This document shows positions 4,933 to 5,033 of a DNA stretch of 5,033 nt, in pieces. The notes under the pieces were generated by a model. It did no database searches. It was not told where the DNA came from and saw nothing but the letters and a program-made list of their open reading frames with translations. This stretch comes from Bacteroidota bacterium. Its GTDB lineage: Bacteria; Bacteroidota; Rhodothermia; Rhodothermales; Rubricoccaceae. The stretch lies in the NCBI GenBank assembly GCA_022564455.1, contig JADFLK010000201.1, positions 1-5,033 of the forward strand, read 5' to 3'. Each line of letters starts with the position of its first letter. Within the stretch, counting starts at the first letter, position 1. The position numbers were made by a program, and so were the translations under genes.

Positions 4933-5033
4933 TCACATCGCTCGTGAAGCCCGCGTGCCCAGCTTCACCAGATCCCAGAAGCTCATGTGCTCCTTGCGGG
5001 CGTCGCTGAAAATCTTGTAGGCCTTGCGGGTCG
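4933..5033 (-). CDS. fixC: C-terminal end of a probable FixC (ETF:quinone oxidoreductase-like flavoprotein), partial
   Basis: Only the last 32 codons and the TGA (4935-4933) are in the window; the frame runs off the right edge. The visible peptide is basic and helical (RKAYKIFSDARKEHMSFWDL, then VKLGTRASRAM). I recall that FixC-type flavoproteins end in a similar Arg/Lys-rich helix, but this fragment has no cofactor motif. The call rests mainly on position: fixX normally follows fixC directly, and a glutaryl-CoA dehydrogenase that needs an ETF route lies downstream. The FAD-binding domain, which would prove it, is outside the window. Confidence 0.5.
   Translation of the reverse strand, partial: TRKAYKIFSDARKEHMSFWDLVKLGTRASRAM

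Noticed and set aside
1..5033. Mobile element, CRISPR, toxin-antitoxin or defence system
   Set aside because: No transposase, integrase, spacer-repeat array, small paired genes or nuclease motif is seen on either strand. The repeats present are too short or irregular to be CRISPR.

Overview
The window looks like chromosomal DNA from a GC-rich member of the Rhodothermota/Bacteroidota group. Evidence: none of the five visible gene starts has an AGGAGG-like ribosome binding site, which is usual in that group; one gene encodes an S46-family peptidase of the DPP7/DPP11 type; one encodes a lipoprotein with an Asp/Ser-rich spacer after the lipid-bearing Cys, a style I associate with Rhodothermales; and the intergenic DNA is full of short-period and hairpin repeats. 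The assignment is an inference and no marker gene is present. All six genes lie on the minus strand, so transcription runs from 5033 towards 1.

Right half (about 3123-5033): the end of a probable fixC (ETF:quinone oxidoreductase-like flavoprotein), a complete fixX-type ferredoxin-like gene, and a complete glutaryl-CoA dehydrogenase gene, in transcription order. They fit one electron route: the dehydrogenase strips electrons from glutaryl-CoA (lysine/tryptophan or aromatic breakdown) onto its FAD, an electron transfer flavoprotein (not in the window) carries them, and FixC/FixX passes them to the quinone pool. The gaps between these genes hold short-period repeats (7- or 8-nt units) that begin within a few bases of each stop codon.

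Middle (about 1640-3007): two small exported proteins, a LprI/DUF1311-type protein with six cysteines in its mature part and a 144-residue lipoprotein of unknown function. Between them lie 439 bases with no convincing gene, carrying a chain of hairpins that resembles a composite dispersed repeat. A perfect 14-bp hairpin follows the lipoprotein gene and probably ends its transcript.

Left part (1-1590): the first 530 codons of an S46 serine exopeptidase with a signal peptide. The catalytic His and Asp are visible; the catalytic Ser should lie beyond the left edge. It is open across its whole visible length and is the largest gene here.

I see no mobile element, CRISPR array, RNA gene or defence system. 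The most unusual material is the intergenic repeat architecture, not a new protein system.
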